Positions 7,698 to 14,801 of a stretch of 21,889 bases of DNA are shown one piece after another (positions within the stretch are counted from its first letter, which is position 1; every line of letters begins with the position of its first letter). The notes under the pieces were generated by a model. The model saw only the letters and a program-made list of their open reading frames with translations. It ran no database searches and had not been told where the DNA came from. The stretch comes from an uncultured Thomasclavelia sp. (GTDB lineage Bacteria; Bacillota_I; Bacilli_A; Erysipelotrichales; Coprobacillaceae), in contig CAJUOR010000025.1 of the NCBI GenBank assembly GCA_910588165.1, positions 1 through 21,889 on the forward strand, written 5' to 3'. The position numbers and the translations under genes were made by a program.

Positions 7698-8228
7698 CTA
7701 TAAATAACATTCTTCCTTTAAAACTCCGACATAAGGAAGGTTGCGATATTTTTCATTAAAATCTAAACCAAAGCCAATCGCAAAAGCATTTGGCATGACA
7801 AATCCGACATAATCTGCCGCTATATCCGCTTGACGACACTCTGCTTTATCTAATAAAGTCGCTATTTTAACAGAAGCAGCGCCACGTTCTAAAAGCAAAT
7901 CCCTAACATGAATCAAAGTGTTGCCGGTATCAATAATATCTTCAACGATAATAACATCCTTCCCTTTAACATCTTGCTCCATATCTTTTTTGATATTAAG
8001 TTCTCCGGAATGAACGCCTTGATAACTTGAAACGTGCATAAAATCTAAGTAGACATCTAAATCAATTGAACGACATAACTCTGCCATAAAAGGAACTGAG
8101 CCTTTCAACAAACCTAAAAGAATAGGATTTTTCCCTTGATAGTCTAAAGATATTTCTTGACCCATTTCATAGCTTCTTTTTTGAATATCCTCTAAAGAAT
8201 ATAAAATTTCCTTAACATCTTGATGCAT
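7698..8228 (-). CDS. hpt: Hypoxanthine(-guanine) phosphoribosyltransferase
   Basis: 176 residues, normal length. The PRPP-binding motif VIIVEDIIDTGNT (92-104) is intact, the LKGS loop (41-44) binds pyrophosphate, and the C-terminal AIGFGLDFNEKYRNLPYVG closes the purine site. It makes IMP (and GMP) from hypoxanthine (guanine) and PRPP in purine salvage, in the cytosol. It lies between tilS (27 bases) and ftsH (16 bases) in one transcript. In Bacillus relatives the TilS and HprT homologues interact and co-regulate ftsH; whether that holds here is unknown. The ribosome binding site is GGGGGAGA, just upstream of the ATG. Confidence 0.97.
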   Translation of the reverse strand: MHQDVKEILYSLEDIQKRSYEMGQEISLDYQGKNPILLGLLKGSVPFMAELCRSIDLDVYLDFMHVSSYQGVHSGELNIKKDMEQDVKGKDVIIVEDIIDTGNTLIHVRDLLLERGAASVKIATLLDKAECRQADIAADYVGFVMPNAFAIGFGLDFNEKYRNLPYVGVLKEECYL

Positions 8229-8255
8229 TGCTTTTCTCCCCCTTAAACAACGCTT

Positions 8256-9500
8256 CTATTGTATCACAAATAAGGTTGGTTTGGCTAATAAATAGTGTTT
8301 GTTTTTTGCGATTTTAGGCACTAAAATGATTTCATTACGACAATTGAGGACAACCGGCCAAGCATCTCGATCCATCAACGGAACTTTAGCGTCAATAAAA
8401 AGCCGTGATAATTTCTTTTTCCCATAGCTTAACTCCATCACATCACCGGGCTTTCGTGTTCTGATTGTCAAAGGGAAATCCTCTTTAGTTAAGGCGATAC
8501 CCTCTCTATCATCGCCGTCCAAGGCAATTTTGAAATCCCCAAAATCTTTAGGTGTAGCATCTTCTATTAAATAATGATAAGAAAATCTCTTTTTTAGTTT
8601 TGTCACATAAATATTATCGTATTCTTTTATTAACACAAAATTAACAGGTAAACTAATTTTAACATTTGATTTGGCATTTTTGAAAGTTTTTAAACAGACC
8701 TCAACCAAAGCATTTGAAATTTTATCTTTAGGTAGACTTTCGATTTGCCACAAATACCTTTTCAATAAATACAACTGTTCATTTTCTCTAGCTAAAACTT
8801 CCCAAGACAATTGATTGTTGACTAAATTTTGGGCAAGCCAAGTATCTGCCATCTTCTCTTTCTTTCGCAAAGCCTGATTAACTTTGAGCGTTTCAAGATA
8901 TAATGCTTCTTTTTCTTCTTCGGTATAACGACTTAAAATTTCATTGCGATAGTAATTTCTTGTATAAGTATTTTCTAAATTTGTATAATCAATCCGGTAA
9001 GGGACTTGATGGCTTTGACAATAGTCCACCAACTCCTCTTTAAAGCAATGCATCAAAGGACGATACACCGGCATTTTTCGATACATAGAAACCTCTCTAA
9101 TACCAAGTAAGACATCTTGCATACCTCTAGCTTTCTGCATTAAAACCGTTTCTAAGTAATCATCTTTATGATGTGCCAAAACGACACCGGCTAATTGTTG
9201 ACTCGTATAGATGCGATGATAAAAATCATAGCGAATGGTTCTTGCTTGAGCTTCAAAATTACCTTTTTGATATTCAAATTGTTGATGTTCAAAATAAGGA
9301 ATCTTTCTATCTTCACAATACTGCCTTACCAATACAGCATCTAAATCACTGTCATCACGAATATGATAATTCACTAAGCAAACTACAATTTGATATTTAG
9401 CCTGATAGAGTATATCTAAAAGTGCCATAGAATCAGGTCCGCCCGATACACCCACAACATAACCTTTTTGCGAATCTAAAAGCTCAAAAGCTACCTGCAT
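8256..9500 (-). CDS. tilS: tRNA(Ile)-lysidine synthase
   Basis: 414 residues. The N-terminal PP-loop ATPase carries SGGPDS (19-24) and the AHHKDDYLETVLM motif typical of TilS. The C-terminal TilS domain is recognisable from RTRKPGDVMELSYGKKKLSR. The enzyme converts the wobble cytidine of the AUA-reading tRNA-Ile to lysidine and is normally essential. The ATG at 9500 is chosen because AGGTGGTGAG lies at the right distance upstream; an upstream in-frame ATG at 9554 overlaps the promoter's -35 and has no binding site. First gene of the tilS-hpt-ftsH operon. Confidence 0.96.
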   Translation of the reverse strand: MQVAFELLDSQKGYVVGVSGGPDSMALLDILYQAKYQIVVCLVNYHIRDDSDLDAVLVRQYCEDRKIPYFEHQQFEYQKGNFEAQARTIRYDFYHRIYTSQQLAGVVLAHHKDDYLETVLMQKARGMQDVLLGIREVSMYRKMPVYRPLMHCFKEELVDYCQSHQVPYRIDYTNLENTYTRNYYRNEILSRYTEEEKEALYLETLKVNQALRKKEKMADTWLAQNLVNNQLSWEVLARENEQLYLLKRYLWQIESLPKDKISNALVEVCLKTFKNAKSNVKISLPVNFVLIKEYDNIYVTKLKKRFSYHYLIEDATPKDFGDFKIALDGDDREGIALTKEDFPLTIRTRKPGDVMELSYGKKKLSRLFIDAKVPLMDRDAWPVVLNCRNEIILVPKIAKNKHYLLAKPTLFVIQ

Positions 9501-9525
9501 ATACTCACCACCTATCTTTATCATT

Positions 9526-9554
9526 AGTATATCCGAGTTTTTAAAAAAATGCAA
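9526..9554 (-). promoter_or_regulatory. Promoter of the tilS-hpt-ftsH operon
   Basis: On the minus strand TTGCAT (9549-9554), a 17-base spacer and TATACT (9526-9531) precede the tilS ATG by 25 bases. Confidence 0.75.
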
Positions 9555-9589
9555 ATGAGGGCAAAGCCCTAAACAATCATGTATCTAAG

Positions 9590-9618
9590 TTGTTTTTCTT
9601 GGCTAAATCAGTTATAAT
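9590..9618 (+). promoter_or_regulatory. Promoter of the alpha/beta hydrolase gene
   Basis: TTGTTT (9590-9595), a 17-base spacer and TATAAT (9613-9618), 30 bases before the ATG. Divergent from the tilS promoter. Confidence 0.8.
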
Positions 9619-9648
9619 AGCCGTACAGATTTAAAGGGAGGGATTAAA

Positions 9649-10572
9649 ATGTGGATCATTGTATTACTTATCATACTTGCGTTAATGATTTTAGGCTTTT
9701 ACTTGCTTTTTTACTACATGATGGAAAGCTATATTACTGACGCTAATCATAATGACTTAAAAGACATTGGCGTATCCCAAAAATCTTTTATCGGACTTCA
9801 TATTAAAGGAACACCTTTAGACGATTTACAGGCAAAATTGCTTTTTGTCCGTAAAACTTCCTACAAAGGTTTAATTGTTTTTGCACCGGATAAAAATTTT
9901 AGTTTTTATTTTTATCTGCCCTTCCTTGTTGCTATTTGTCGTCAAGGCTATCTGATTTTAAGTTACCAATCCCAACAGCCAACGATGAACAAAATGCCGG
10001 AAGAATTTAAACAGATTTTGGCTTATATTCAAGATGATACCACATTAGCCAGCTACCCTTTGACTTTAATGGGACATGGCAGCGGGGCTTATACAGTTAC
10101 ACAGGCACTGCAATATACAGATATTCAAACCAAAGCAATTGCCTTAAGCATTCCCGAAAACGAATACGATGCCTTTATCCATTATATTGAAAAACGCCTT
10201 GGTTTTTCAAACGAATTATTACGTAAACTATTATTAAAGCTACTCAAAAAATATTATCCGTTGCCAAAGGCTTTTGAAAAACCGCTTGTGCATAGTTGTC
10301 TATTGATTTCCGGTCGTAATCATTCAGGCTACTTATCCGTTGACGAAAATAATTTTATGCATTTAGACATTCATTTACCGAAAAACAAAGGACATCATCT
10401 TTATTTGAATGCCACCAGTGAGGCTTACTTAGAAAAAATGATTCACTATTTAGCTGATCCGCAAACCTCACAATTTGACTACGATAAGGCTTTAAGAGAA
10501 TTTGACATCAATATCCTAACGCAGCTTGACACAGAAATCATGCAGCTAATTTCAACTTTCCTTGAACAATAA
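9649..10572 (+). CDS. Membrane-anchored alpha/beta hydrolase-like protein
   Basis: 307 residues with a hydrophobic N-terminal segment (2-24) that looks like an uncleaved membrane anchor, then a soluble domain. The nucleophile elbow GHGSG (142-146, Ser145) follows a strand (LTLMG), and a late HH pair (249-250) could supply the catalytic histidine. The strand GLIVFAPDKN (74-83) resembles the oxyanion-hole strand. These features fit a serine hydrolase of the alpha/beta fold, but the middle of the protein is divergent and I cannot name a substrate; esterase, thioesterase or lysophospholipase are all possible. It is a single-gene unit with its own promoter, site AGGGAGGG, and a strong terminator. 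The side of the membrane on which the domain sits cannot be told from this alone. Confidence 0.7.
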   Translation: MWIIVLLIILALMILGFYLLFYYMMESYITDANHNDLKDIGVSQKSFIGLHIKGTPLDDLQAKLLFVRKTSYKGLIVFAPDKNFSFYFYLPFLVAICRQGYLILSYQSQQPTMNKMPEEFKQILAYIQDDTTLASYPLTLMGHGSGAYTVTQALQYTDIQTKAIALSIPENEYDAFIHYIEKRLGFSNELLRKLLLKLLKKYYPLPKAFEKPLVHSCLLISGRNHSGYLSVDENNFMHLDIHLPKNKGHHLYLNATSEAYLEKMIHYLADPQTSQFDYDKALREFDINILTQLDTEIMQLISTFLEQ

Positions 10573-10600
10573 AATAGTCCTATTTAAAATCTAATAACCA

Positions 10601-10645
10601 AAAACGATATTGTCAGTATCTTTAACTGATGGTATCGTTTTTTCA
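10601..10645 (+). terminator. Strong intrinsic terminator
   Basis: A 17-bp stem (10601-10617 with 10625-10641, including three G-T pairs) and a 7-base loop run into a T tract. Confidence 0.88.
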
Positions 10646-10698
10646 TAAAATCGCATAATTTTAAATAAAGCGTCCAAGCTATCATTAGGTGATTAAAA

Positions 10699-12135
10699 AT
10701 GAAATCAATATGGCAATTAACTACAACCAAACCTCATTTTGCTTCTCTTAAAGAAAATATCGATGTTGACATTGCGGTAATCGGCGGAGGCTTAGCCGGT
10801 ATTTTATGTGCTTACCAACTGCAAAAACACGGCTTAAAACCCGTTATATTTGAGGCAAGTGAAATCGGTAGCGGTCAAACAGGCAAAACCACCGCTAAAA
10901 TAACCAGCCAACACGGTCCGATTTATCAACGTTTAATTCAAGATTTCGGAAAGAACTCAGCCAAGCTTTATTATCAGGCTCAAAGTCAAGCACTTTCAGA
11001 TTATAAAAGTTTAATCGAAGAAGAAAAGATTGACTGTGACTTTGAAAGAATCACAACGTACTTATATACCCACGACTTAGAAGTTCAGCTACGAAAAGAA
11101 TATGAGGCTTATCAACAATTAAAAATTCCCGGTGAACTTATCCAAAAAACAGAGCTTCCTTTTGAAATTGCCTTAGCTTTAAGCATGGAAAAGCAAGCGC
11201 AATTTCACCCCTTAAAATTCCTTTATCACATAGCAAAGCATTTAACTATTTACGAACACACACCGATTGCCAAAGTTGTCGACCATACATTGATGGCGCA
11301 AAATAACTGCCAAATTAAAGCCAACAAAATTATTTTCGCAACCCACTACCCTTTCATGAATTTCCCGGGCAATTATTATTTGCGTTTATTTCAAAGCCGA
11401 AGCTATTTATCCTACTATCAACAGACAACCTTTAAAAATGCGTATTTGTCGATTGATGAAGAAGCACTTACTTTTAGAAGCTGTCAAGATGGGATTTTGT
11501 TTGGTGGATATAGTCATAACACAGGCAAGAAACCTGAGGTTAATCCTTATAAGGCTTTGGCAAAGAAAGCTAAGCAATATTTTCCTGAACAAAAATTCAC
11601 GACAGAATGGTCTGCCCAAGACTGTATTAGTTTAGATGGTTTACCTTTTATTGGCAAGTACAGTCATAAAACGCCTGACTGGTATGTCATTTCCGGATTT
11701 CATAAATGGGGTATGACTAATGCGATGGTGGCCGCTAAGCTTATTAGCGATCTGATTCTCTCTAAAAACAATCCTTATGTCCAACTCTTTTCTCCACAAC
11801 GTTTTGAACCTTCCCTAATTTTAAAGCCTTTCTTAAAACAGACTGGGGTTGTTCTTGGCAATTTCCTAAGTTACCTAACTATTCCGCAATATAATGAAAA
11901 AACATTACCTATTGGTGTAGGAGCTGAAATCTTTTATCACTACAAAAAAGTAGCAGCCTATAAAGATCACCAAGGTCATCTTCATATCTGCCAACTTCAT
12001 TGTCCGCATTTAGGTTGTAAACTTCAATGGAATGCTCAGGAGAAAACATGGGACTGTCCTTGTCACGGTTCACGTTTTGATATAGATGGTGCGTTGATTG
12101 ATAATCCTGCTCAAATCAATCTTAAACAAGAATAA
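10699..12135 (+). CDS. FAD-dependent oxidoreductase with C-terminal Rieske [2Fe-2S] domain
   Basis: 478 residues. The DAO-type FAD-binding domain starts with IAVIGGGLAG (25-34), and EASEIGSGQTGKTTAKIT binds further FAD. The last ~70 residues are a Rieske domain: CPHLGC gives Cys435 and His437, CPCHGS gives Cys453 and His456, all four cluster ligands. Cys440 and Cys455 are placed to form the disulfide seen in high-potential Rieske proteins. The family (Bacillus YhfW-like) is widespread with no settled substrate; FAD would pass electrons to or from the cluster. The C terminus stops about 20 residues after box II, slightly shorter than I would expect. The AGGTGA site is modest, and no clear promoter is seen between the upstream terminator and the ATG. 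Likely cytosolic. Confidence 0.93.
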   Translation: MKSIWQLTTTKPHFASLKENIDVDIAVIGGGLAGILCAYQLQKHGLKPVIFEASEIGSGQTGKTTAKITSQHGPIYQRLIQDFGKNSAKLYYQAQSQALSDYKSLIEEEKIDCDFERITTYLYTHDLEVQLRKEYEAYQQLKIPGELIQKTELPFEIALALSMEKQAQFHPLKFLYHIAKHLTIYEHTPIAKVVDHTLMAQNNCQIKANKIIFATHYPFMNFPGNYYLRLFQSRSYLSYYQQTTFKNAYLSIDEEALTFRSCQDGILFGGYSHNTGKKPEVNPYKALAKKAKQYFPEQKFTTEWSAQDCISLDGLPFIGKYSHKTPDWYVISGFHKWGMTNAMVAAKLISDLILSKNNPYVQLFSPQRFEPSLILKPFLKQTGVVLGNFLSYLTIPQYNEKTLPIGVGAEIFYHYKKVAAYKDHQGHLHICQLHCPHLGCKLQWNAQEKTWDCPCHGSRFDIDGALIDNPAQINLKQE

Positions 12136-12138
12136 ATC

Positions 12139-12177
12139 AAAAAATTCAAGTCCGCTTATCTAGGATTTGAATTTTTT
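12139..12177. terminator. Bidirectional terminator
   Basis: Arms 12139-12153 and 12163-12177 pair with one G-T pair around a 9-base loop. The T run ends the plus-strand gene and the A run acts for the converging XRE gene. Confidence 0.88.
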
Positions 12178-12179
12178 TG

Positions 12180-12545
12180 CTACATATCTTGTTGTTTCAA
12201 GTAATTTTTCTTTAACTGCTGTAAAGCTTGACTGCTTGATTTGACAATTTGAATAACCAATCTTTTTTGTTCCGTATCACAAGCATCAAAGATTTCTTGT
12301 AATTCACTAGCTAAGACAACTTCCGAACGATTGATAACATCACAAAGCAAAGAATCGACCGTCACATCTAAGCAATTAGCGATAGCTATTATCACCGGTA
12401 AACTTAATTTTGTTTTTGCGTTTTCTATATTAGAAAGATGTTGTGAACTCATGCCTGTCATTTCTGCCATCTTTTCTTGTGTATAACCCTTACGTTTCCG
12501 TGCCGCTCTAATTCTTAACCCAATTGCACCATAGTCTATATCCAT
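12180..12545 (-). CDS. XRE-family helix-turn-helix regulator
   Basis: 121 residues. Residues 8-63 form a Cro/CI-type helix-turn-helix, with YTQEKMAEMTGMSSQHLSNI as the recognition unit. The remaining ~55 residues are helical (LQEIFDACDTEQKRLVIQIV) and probably dimerise. There is no ligand or peptidase domain. It converges with the FAD/Rieske gene and shares its terminator. Its target is unknown; the nearest divergent gene is the GNAT acetyltransferase at 12700, but no inverted repeat stands out between them. The ribosome binding site is GAGGGTGG, with ATG as start. Confidence 0.9.
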   Translation of the reverse strand: MDIDYGAIGLRIRAARKRKGYTQEKMAEMTGMSSQHLSNIENAKTKLSLPVIIAIANCLDVTVDSLLCDVINRSEVVLASELQEIFDACDTEQKRLVIQIVKSSSQALQQLKKNYLKQQDM

Positions 12546-12566
12546 ATCTATCCACCCTCTCTATTT

Positions 12567-12595
12567 ATTCTAATCTTTTTAAAAGTTTTGTTTAA
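12567..12595 (-). promoter_or_regulatory. Promoter of the XRE gene
   Basis: TTAAAC (12590-12595), a 17-base spacer and TAGAAT (12567-12572) on the minus strand. Confidence 0.6.
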
Positions 12596-12699
12596 TGTAC
12601 TGTGTAAATGGTTCATCTATGTAAATTAAGTTAAAACAAATTTTTTATGATTTATGTCACAACATTAAAAACATTGCATTTATAGTATTGGTGAGATAT

Positions 12700-13170
12700 G
12701 TGACAATAACGACAAAAAGATTATATTTAGGCAATTTAAAAATAGAGAATGTTTGGGAGCTTTACAGCTACCGCAGTTGTCCACTGGTAGAAAAATATCA
12801 GTCTTGGAAAAACTATAGTTACGCTGAAGCTTTTGATTTAATTATGCGCATGAAAGATCAAGATTTTCACGGACAACCCGGTATCTATCAATGGGGAATC
12901 TACCTAAATCAAAAACTCATTGGTGATATATTTTGGGAACTAGAACACAATGGTGTATGCTGGGTCGGATATACCTTAAATCCAAATGAATGGCACAAAG
13001 GCTATGCTTACGAAGCTATGCAGGCTTTCATCGACTATTTGCATAATATCTATCATATTCAAGTCTTTATGGCTTATATTCTTAATGAAAACGAAAGCTC
13101 TAAACATCTTATTCATAAACTTGGCTTCTCTATGTTGTATCCCCAAGTCTATATAAAAAATACTTGGTAA
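12700..13170 (+). CDS. GNAT-family N-acetyltransferase (RimJ/RimL-like)
   Basis: About 156 residues. Opening TITTKRLYLGNL is the usual RimJ/RimL-type strand 1, and EWHKGYAYEAMQAFIDYL is the acetyl-CoA-binding motif A (Q/R-x-x-G-x-A type). NENESSKHLIHKLGF is the C-terminal helix and strand of the fold. The start is uncertain: in-frame TTG (12688), GTG (12691) and GTG (12700) are all possible. I prefer GTG 12700 because GGTGAG (12690-12695) can serve it as the ribosome binding site and because the fold begins there. The substrate (protein N terminus, amino acid, antibiotic) cannot be predicted. Confidence 0.85.
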   Translation: MTITTKRLYLGNLKIENVWELYSYRSCPLVEKYQSWKNYSYAEAFDLIMRMKDQDFHGQPGIYQWGIYLNQKLIGDIFWELEHNGVCWVGYTLNPNEWHKGYAYEAMQAFIDYLHNIYHIQVFMAYILNENESSKHLIHKLGFSMLYPQVYIKNTW

Positions 13171-13220
13171 AATATGTATAAAATATAATATTTTGACTAT
13201 CCTATAGCTAGGTGATGAAA

Positions 13221-13598
13221 ATGTCTAAAAAATTATTAACTATCCTTTTAGTAGCTTTAACTGTTTTCAATGTGCATACTGTTGCCAAGGAACAAAAGCA
13301 GTATTTTAAAATCTATGCCGATTCGCAAAATGAACAAGAAGCTTACAAAGTGAAAAACCAGCTTATTCAGGAATTTCAGACTTTGGTTGAAGGCTTAGAT
13401 GAAACGCAATATCGCAAAGCCATTCAAACTAATCTTCCGATTAGTGATACGATTGAGTATGATGACGATACAATTAAAATCGTTTTAGGTGATGGCAAAG
13501 GAGTGCTTCTTGCGGGGGAATTAAAAACTGATTATTGCCAAGGCTCTGAGAAAAAACCATTGGAAACTAAATTCTTTCTTTTAGAATTATTTGAATAG
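13221..13598 (+). CDS. Small exported protein, possible degenerate SpoIIR-like
   Basis: 125 residues. The ATG at 13221 is best placed after AGGTGA (13210-13215); upstream GTG/ATG codons lie within that site. The first ~22 residues look like a signal peptide or N-terminal anchor (KK, then LLTILLVALTVF). Two segments recall SpoIIR, the secreted signal that triggers SpoIIGA during sporulation: the ADSQNEQEAYKVKNQLIQEF stretch (33-52) resembles the family's ANSDS-x-x-DQ-x-LK-x-x-VRD region, and the IKIVLGDGKG stretch (85-94) resembles its LGEGKG region. The NWWCV block that normally follows is absent, and the protein is roughly half the usual size. It could be a diverged remnant, or the likeness could be chance. 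No other sporulation gene is seen here. Confidence 0.6.
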   Translation: MSKKLLTILLVALTVFNVHTVAKEQKQYFKIYADSQNEQEAYKVKNQLIQEFQTLVEGLDETQYRKAIQTNLPISDTIEYDDDTIKIVLGDGKGVLLAGELKTDYCQGSEKKPLETKFFLLELFE

Positions 13599-13618
13599 AA
13601 ACAGGTCGATTAAAAGAT

Positions 13619-13655
13619 AAAAGACATCGAAACTTATGGGTAACGATGTCTTTTT
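13619..13655 (+). terminator. Intrinsic terminator
   Basis: AAAAGACATCG (13619-13629) pairs with CGATGTCTTTT (13644-13654), then a T run. Confidence 0.87.
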
Positions 13656-13680
13656 ATATGATGATTTTTTAATTTAGATA

Positions 13681-13689
13681 TGGTATAAT
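13681..13689 (+). promoter_or_regulatory. Extended -10 promoter of the dCMP deaminase gene
   Basis: TGGTATAAT is a perfect extended -10, 27 bases before the ATG. The -35 region is poor, as is common with extended -10 promoters. Confidence 0.7.
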
Positions 13690-13716
13690 AGCACTAGTAT
13701 AAAGGAGAATTAAGAC

Positions 13717-14205
13717 ATGGAAAGAAGAGATAAAATCAATTATTACCTTGACTTAGCAGAAGTTGTTTCTCATCGTTCAACTTGTTTAAGAAGGCATTAC
13801 GGTGCTGTCATTGTCAATAATGATCAAGTGATTTCTACCGGCTATGTCGGTGCCCCTAGAGGAAGAAAAAACTGTAGTGATTTAGGTAAATGCACACGTC
13901 AAGAACTAAATGTGCCTCGTGGTGAACGTTATGAAATTTGTCGTAGTGTTCATGCCGAAGTCAATGCCATCGTCAATGCTTCCAGAGAAGAAATGTTAGG
14001 AAGTACCCTTTATTTAGTTGGTATTGAGGGTAGTGACGGTAGTTATGTAAAAAATGCCAATAGTTGTTCAATGTGCAAAAGAACTATTATTAACGCCGGT
14101 ATTGAAAAAGTTATTATTCGTGATGACCGTGATACATATCGTATCGTCGAGGTTGCTTCATGGATTGATGATGATGATACGTTAGACGGAAATTTCAGTT
14201 ATTAG
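13717..14205 (+). CDS. dCMP deaminase / ComEB-type cytidine deaminase-family protein
   Basis: 162 residues, the usual size. The zinc site is complete: HAEVNA (His79, Glu81 as proton shuttle) and CSMCKR (Cys117, Cys120). The GYVGAPRGRKNCSDLGKC insert and CRSVHAE are typical of deoxycytidylate deaminase, which makes dUMP for thymidylate synthesis. ComEB of Bacillus belongs to the same family. Cytosolic. Single-gene unit: promoter at 13681, site AAAGGAG, and a terminator that begins inside the stop codon. The C-terminal IDDDDTLDGNFSY tail is short and acidic. Confidence 0.93.
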   Translation: MERRDKINYYLDLAEVVSHRSTCLRRHYGAVIVNNDQVISTGYVGAPRGRKNCSDLGKCTRQELNVPRGERYEICRSVHAEVNAIVNASREEMLGSTLYLVGIEGSDGSYVKNANSCSMCKRTIINAGIEKVIIRDDRDTYRIVEVASWIDDDDTLDGNFSY

Positions 14206-14225
14206 TGCCTGATTGGCACTTTTTC
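14204..14225 (+). terminator. Compact terminator touching the stop codon
   Basis: AGTGCC (14204-14209) and GGCACT (14215-14220) with a 5-base loop, then four Ts. The first two stem bases belong to the TAG stop. Confidence 0.75.
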
Positions 14226-14227
14226 TG

Positions 14228-14233
14228 TATAAT
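14228..14233 (+). promoter_or_regulatory. -10 element of the GNAT-rarA unit
   Basis: A perfect TATAAT directly after the preceding terminator and 29 bases before the GNAT ATG. No good -35 is seen because the terminator hairpin occupies its place. Confidence 0.5.
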
Positions 14234-14261
14234 GATAATCAGTTGGTAAAGGAGTGAGAAA

Positions 14262-14801
14262 ATGATTAACCTAAAATCACAAAGATTAAAAATAAAAAAC
14301 TTGCGCAAAGAAGATGCTCTGGCTTATGCCGGACTTCAAAATAGTGAATTTGTTTTACGCTATAATGCCATGATGGCTAAAGATAAAAAGACTGCCGGCA
14401 CATATCTTGAAGCCCTAGAAAATAATGACAATGCCCTAGGTATCTATTTAGATGATGGTACTTTCATCGGAGAAATCAACATAGAAGAAGATAGCTTACG
14501 ATTTGGCGTTCATTCTGTTGAGCTATCTTATTGGATAGGTAAGCCATACGCCAGATGCGGTTATATGTCCGAAGCTTTAAGCTTGGTAATCGCCCATTTA
14601 TTTAGTCAAAATATCCAGTCCATTACAGCGCGCTGTTTTAGTGTCAACGAACCTTCCATCAACCTATTACGTAAATTAAACTTTGAAAAAGAAGGACATC
14701 TGAAAGCAGCTATTCGCGGTTATCAAAATATCATTTTCGATGATACGCTTTGGTCCTTAACAAAAGAAAAATGGTTTGGGGGTGAACATGATGCAGACTA
14801 G
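14262..14801 (+). CDS. GNAT-family N-acetyltransferase (RimJ/RimL-like)
   Basis: 179 residues. It opens with INLKSQRLKIKNLRKEDA, the RimJ/RimL-type start; SYWIGKPYARCGYMSEALSL is motif A for acetyl-CoA, and NEPSINLLRKLNFEKEG is the conserved C-terminal part of the fold. The site AAAGGAGTGAG precedes the ATG. Its end overlaps the start of rarA by 14 bases, so the two are co-transcribed and probably translationally coupled, though no functional link is known. It is not closely similar to the other GNAT protein in this window (at 12700), so a recent duplication is unlikely. Substrate unknown. Confidence 0.88.
   Translation: MINLKSQRLKIKNLRKEDALAYAGLQNSEFVLRYNAMMAKDKKTAGTYLEALENNDNALGIYLDDGTFIGEINIEEDSLRFGVHSVELSYWIGKPYARCGYMSEALSLVIAHLFSQNIQSITARCFSVNEPSINLLRKLNFEKEGHLKAAIRGYQNIIFDDTLWSLTKEKWFGGEHDAD

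Noticed and set aside
9558..9570. AGGGCAAAGCCCT hairpin between the divergent tilS and hydrolase promoters
   Set aside because: Five-bp stem without a T run on either strand; it lies upstream of both transcripts, so it is neither a terminator nor part of a riboswitch.
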